Shown here: positions 15,070 to 16,431 of the stretch, one piece after another
How the letters are laid out: each line of letters opens with the position of its first letter
Numbering within the stretch: position 1 is the first letter of the stretch
DNA from: Thermoplasmata archaeon
GTDB taxonomy: Archaea > Thermoplasmatota > Thermoplasmata > Lutacidiplasmatales > UBA184
Length of the DNA: 16,431 nt
Assembly: GCA_021828085.1 (NCBI GenBank)
Contig: JAKATE010000030.1
Span: 1 to 16,431, forward strand
Direction: 5' to 3'
Notes under the pieces: model-generated
Told to the model about the DNA's origin: nothing
Databases searched by the model: none
What the model saw: only the letters and a program-made list of their open reading frames with translations
Program-made: the position numbers and the translations under genes

Positions 15070-16431
15070 ATGGCTCAGAACGCCGTTCAGGAGCTCACTC
15101 CCCTGGACTACACACGTTACGATTTCAAGAACCCCGAGACCTACAAGGTCCGGACGGTTCGCGGCCTCTCCGAGGAGATCGTCCGCCAGATCTCCCGGCT
15201 CAAGAACGAGCCGGAGTGGATGCTGGAGTACCGGCTGCGCGCCTACCGTCACTTCCTGGACCGGCCCATGCCCGACTGGGGACCGGACCTCTCCGAGCTC
15301 GACTTCGACAGCTATACCTTCTACGCGAACCCCCTCGCCGAGGGGGAGACCAAGAAGCGCTGGGAGGACCTCCCCTCCGACATCCGCAACACCTTCGAGC
15401 GGCTGGGCATCCCCAAGGCCGAGCGCGAGTTCTTCGCCGGGGTCGGCGCCCAGTACGACAGCGGCACGGTCTACCACAAGATCCGCGAGGACCTCTCGAA
15501 GAAGGGGGTCATCTTCTGCGACACCGACACCGCGCTCCGCGAGCATCCGGAGATCCTGCGCAAGTACTTCGGGAAGATCGTCCCCTACAACGACAACAAG
15601 TTCTCCGCTCTCAACAGCGCCGTCTGGTCGGGCGGGAGCTTCGTCTACGTCCCCCCGGGGGTCGATGCCGGTATCCCGCTGCAGGCCTACTTCCGCATCA
15701 ACGCCAAGGCCATCGGCCAGTTCGAGCGGACGCTCATCATCGCCGACAAGGGGGCCAAGGTCCACTACATCGAGGGTTGCACGGCCCCGATCTACTCGGA
15801 GAACTCGCTCCACGCCGCCGTGGTGGAGGTGGTGGCCGAGCCCTCCGCCAAGGTCCGCTACACCACGGTGCAGAACTGGTCGAAGAACGTCTACAACCTC
15901 GTCACCAAGCGGGCGGTCGCCTATGACGATGCCCTGGTGGAGTGGGTGGACGGGAACATGGGCAGCCGGATCACGATGAAGTACCCGTCCGTCTATCTAC
16001 GCGGGCGCGGGGCCCGGGCCGATATCCTCTCCGTCGCGTTCGCCTCGGAGGGCCAGACCATCGATTCCGGGGCCAAGGCGGTCCACTCCGCCCCCGACAC
16101 CTCCAGCAAGATCGTCTCGAAGTCCATCGCCATCCGGGGGGGCCGGACCTCGTACCGCGGGCTCCTCCACGTGGCCAAGGGCGCCACCGGGGTGAAGGCT
16201 GCGGTCCGCTGCGACGCACTCCTGCCGGACGCGGTGAGCCGCTCGGACACCTACCCCTACAACGAGATCCACGAGGAGGACGCCACCATCACCCACGAGG
16301 CGGTGGTGGGGAAGATCGGCGAGGAGCAGATCTTCTACCTGATGAGCCGGGGGTTGAAGGAGTCCGACGCCATCCACCTGATCCTCATGGGGTTCCTCGC
16401 CGAGTTCTCCAAGGAGTTGCCCGTGGACTAC
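15070..16431 (+). CDS. sufB: Fe-S cluster scaffold protein SufB (3' end outside window)
   Basis: 454 codons are open to the window edge with no stop; SufB is usually about 465-480 residues, so only the last 10-25 are missing. SufB is the cluster-building core of the cytosolic SufBCD complex. Visible family patterns are EPEWMLEYRLRAYRHF (47-62), VPYNDNKFSALNSAVWSGGSF (171-191), VYVPPGV, VHYIEGCTAP (C237, the conserved sulfur-relay/cluster cysteine), SVAFASEGQTIDSGAKA, VRCDALLPD (C381), and the late THEAVVGKIGEEQIFYLMSRG (409-429, with E410 where the ligand Glu lies). The EGCTAP motif and the SEGQTIDSGAK region identify SufB rather than SufD. It has its own TATA box and an 86-base gap after sufS, so it may be expressed separately from sufCS. 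sufD would be expected downstream of the window; this cannot be seen. Confidence 0.96.
   Translation, partial: MAQNAVQELTPLDYTRYDFKNPETYKVRTVRGLSEEIVRQISRLKNEPEWMLEYRLRAYRHFLDRPMPDWGPDLSELDFDSYTFYANPLAEGETKKRWEDLPSDIRNTFERLGIPKAEREFFAGVGAQYDSGTVYHKIREDLSKKGVIFCDTDTALREHPEILRKYFGKIVPYNDNKFSALNSAVWSGGSFVYVPPGVDAGIPLQAYFRINAKAIGQFERTLIIADKGAKVHYIEGCTAPIYSENSLHAAVVEVVAEPSAKVRYTTVQNWSKNVYNLVTKRAVAYDDALVEWVDGNMGSRITMKYPSVYLRGRGARADILSVAFASEGQTIDSGAKAVHSAPDTSSKIVSKSIAIRGGRTSYRGLLHVAKGATGVKAAVRCDALLPDAVSRSDTYPYNEIHEEDATITHEAVVGKIGEEQIFYLMSRGLKESDAIHLILMGFLAEFSKELPVDY

Overview
The window is GC-rich (roughly 70%) and gene-dense. It most likely comes from an archaeon, tentatively a Thermoplasmatota-type lineage. 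The archaeal call rests on a RadB recombinase, a membrane-anchored DUF835-type protein, and several isolated A/T-rich TATA-like boxes placed 25-40 bases before start codons in otherwise GC-rich spacers, some of which imply leaderless or nearly leaderless mRNAs. The phylum is an inference from gene content only.

Region 1 (1-6908) is DNA repair. The 3' part of radB reads rightward and has an apparent one-base deletion in a run of seven G near position 25. It converges on a two-gene leftward unit: an AddB-like nuclease with a four-cysteine iron-staple pattern, and an AddA/RecB-like UvrD helicase-nuclease. These two overlap by ATGA.

Region 2 (6982-8390) is a leftward pair of unknown function. 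A secreted, single-membrane-anchor beta-type protein overlaps by GTGA with a membrane protein carrying a cytoplasmic DUF835-like domain.

Region 3 (8502-12778) is a tight leftward operon: an Fe-S-type SufR-like winged-helix regulator, a CysM-type cysteine synthase, a JAMM/Mec-type peptidase, a three-domain fusion (CysO-like ubiquitin-fold carrier + MoeB/MoeZ E1-like adenylyltransferase + rhodanese) and a class I methyltransferase. This is the actinobacterial CysO-CysM-Mec-MoeZ protein-thiocarboxylate route to cysteine in compact form. The unusual point is that the carrier's terminal Gly-Gly is buried inside the fusion, so it should need cleavage, and the JAMM enzyme encoded directly upstream is the obvious candidate.

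Region 4 (12901-16431) runs rightward from the same divergent promoter region: sufC, sufS, and then sufB (its own TATA box; open to the window end). The SufR-like gene therefore sits between cysteine synthesis and cysteine-consuming Fe-S cluster assembly, with candidate operator repeats in the shared spacer. This suggests one sulfur-flow module: sulfide to protein-COSH to cysteine to SufS persulfide to SufBC scaffold, governed by an Fe-S sensor. That link is inference from layout and family membership. I saw no tRNA, rRNA, CRISPR array, transposase or stretch over 300 bases without a gene.
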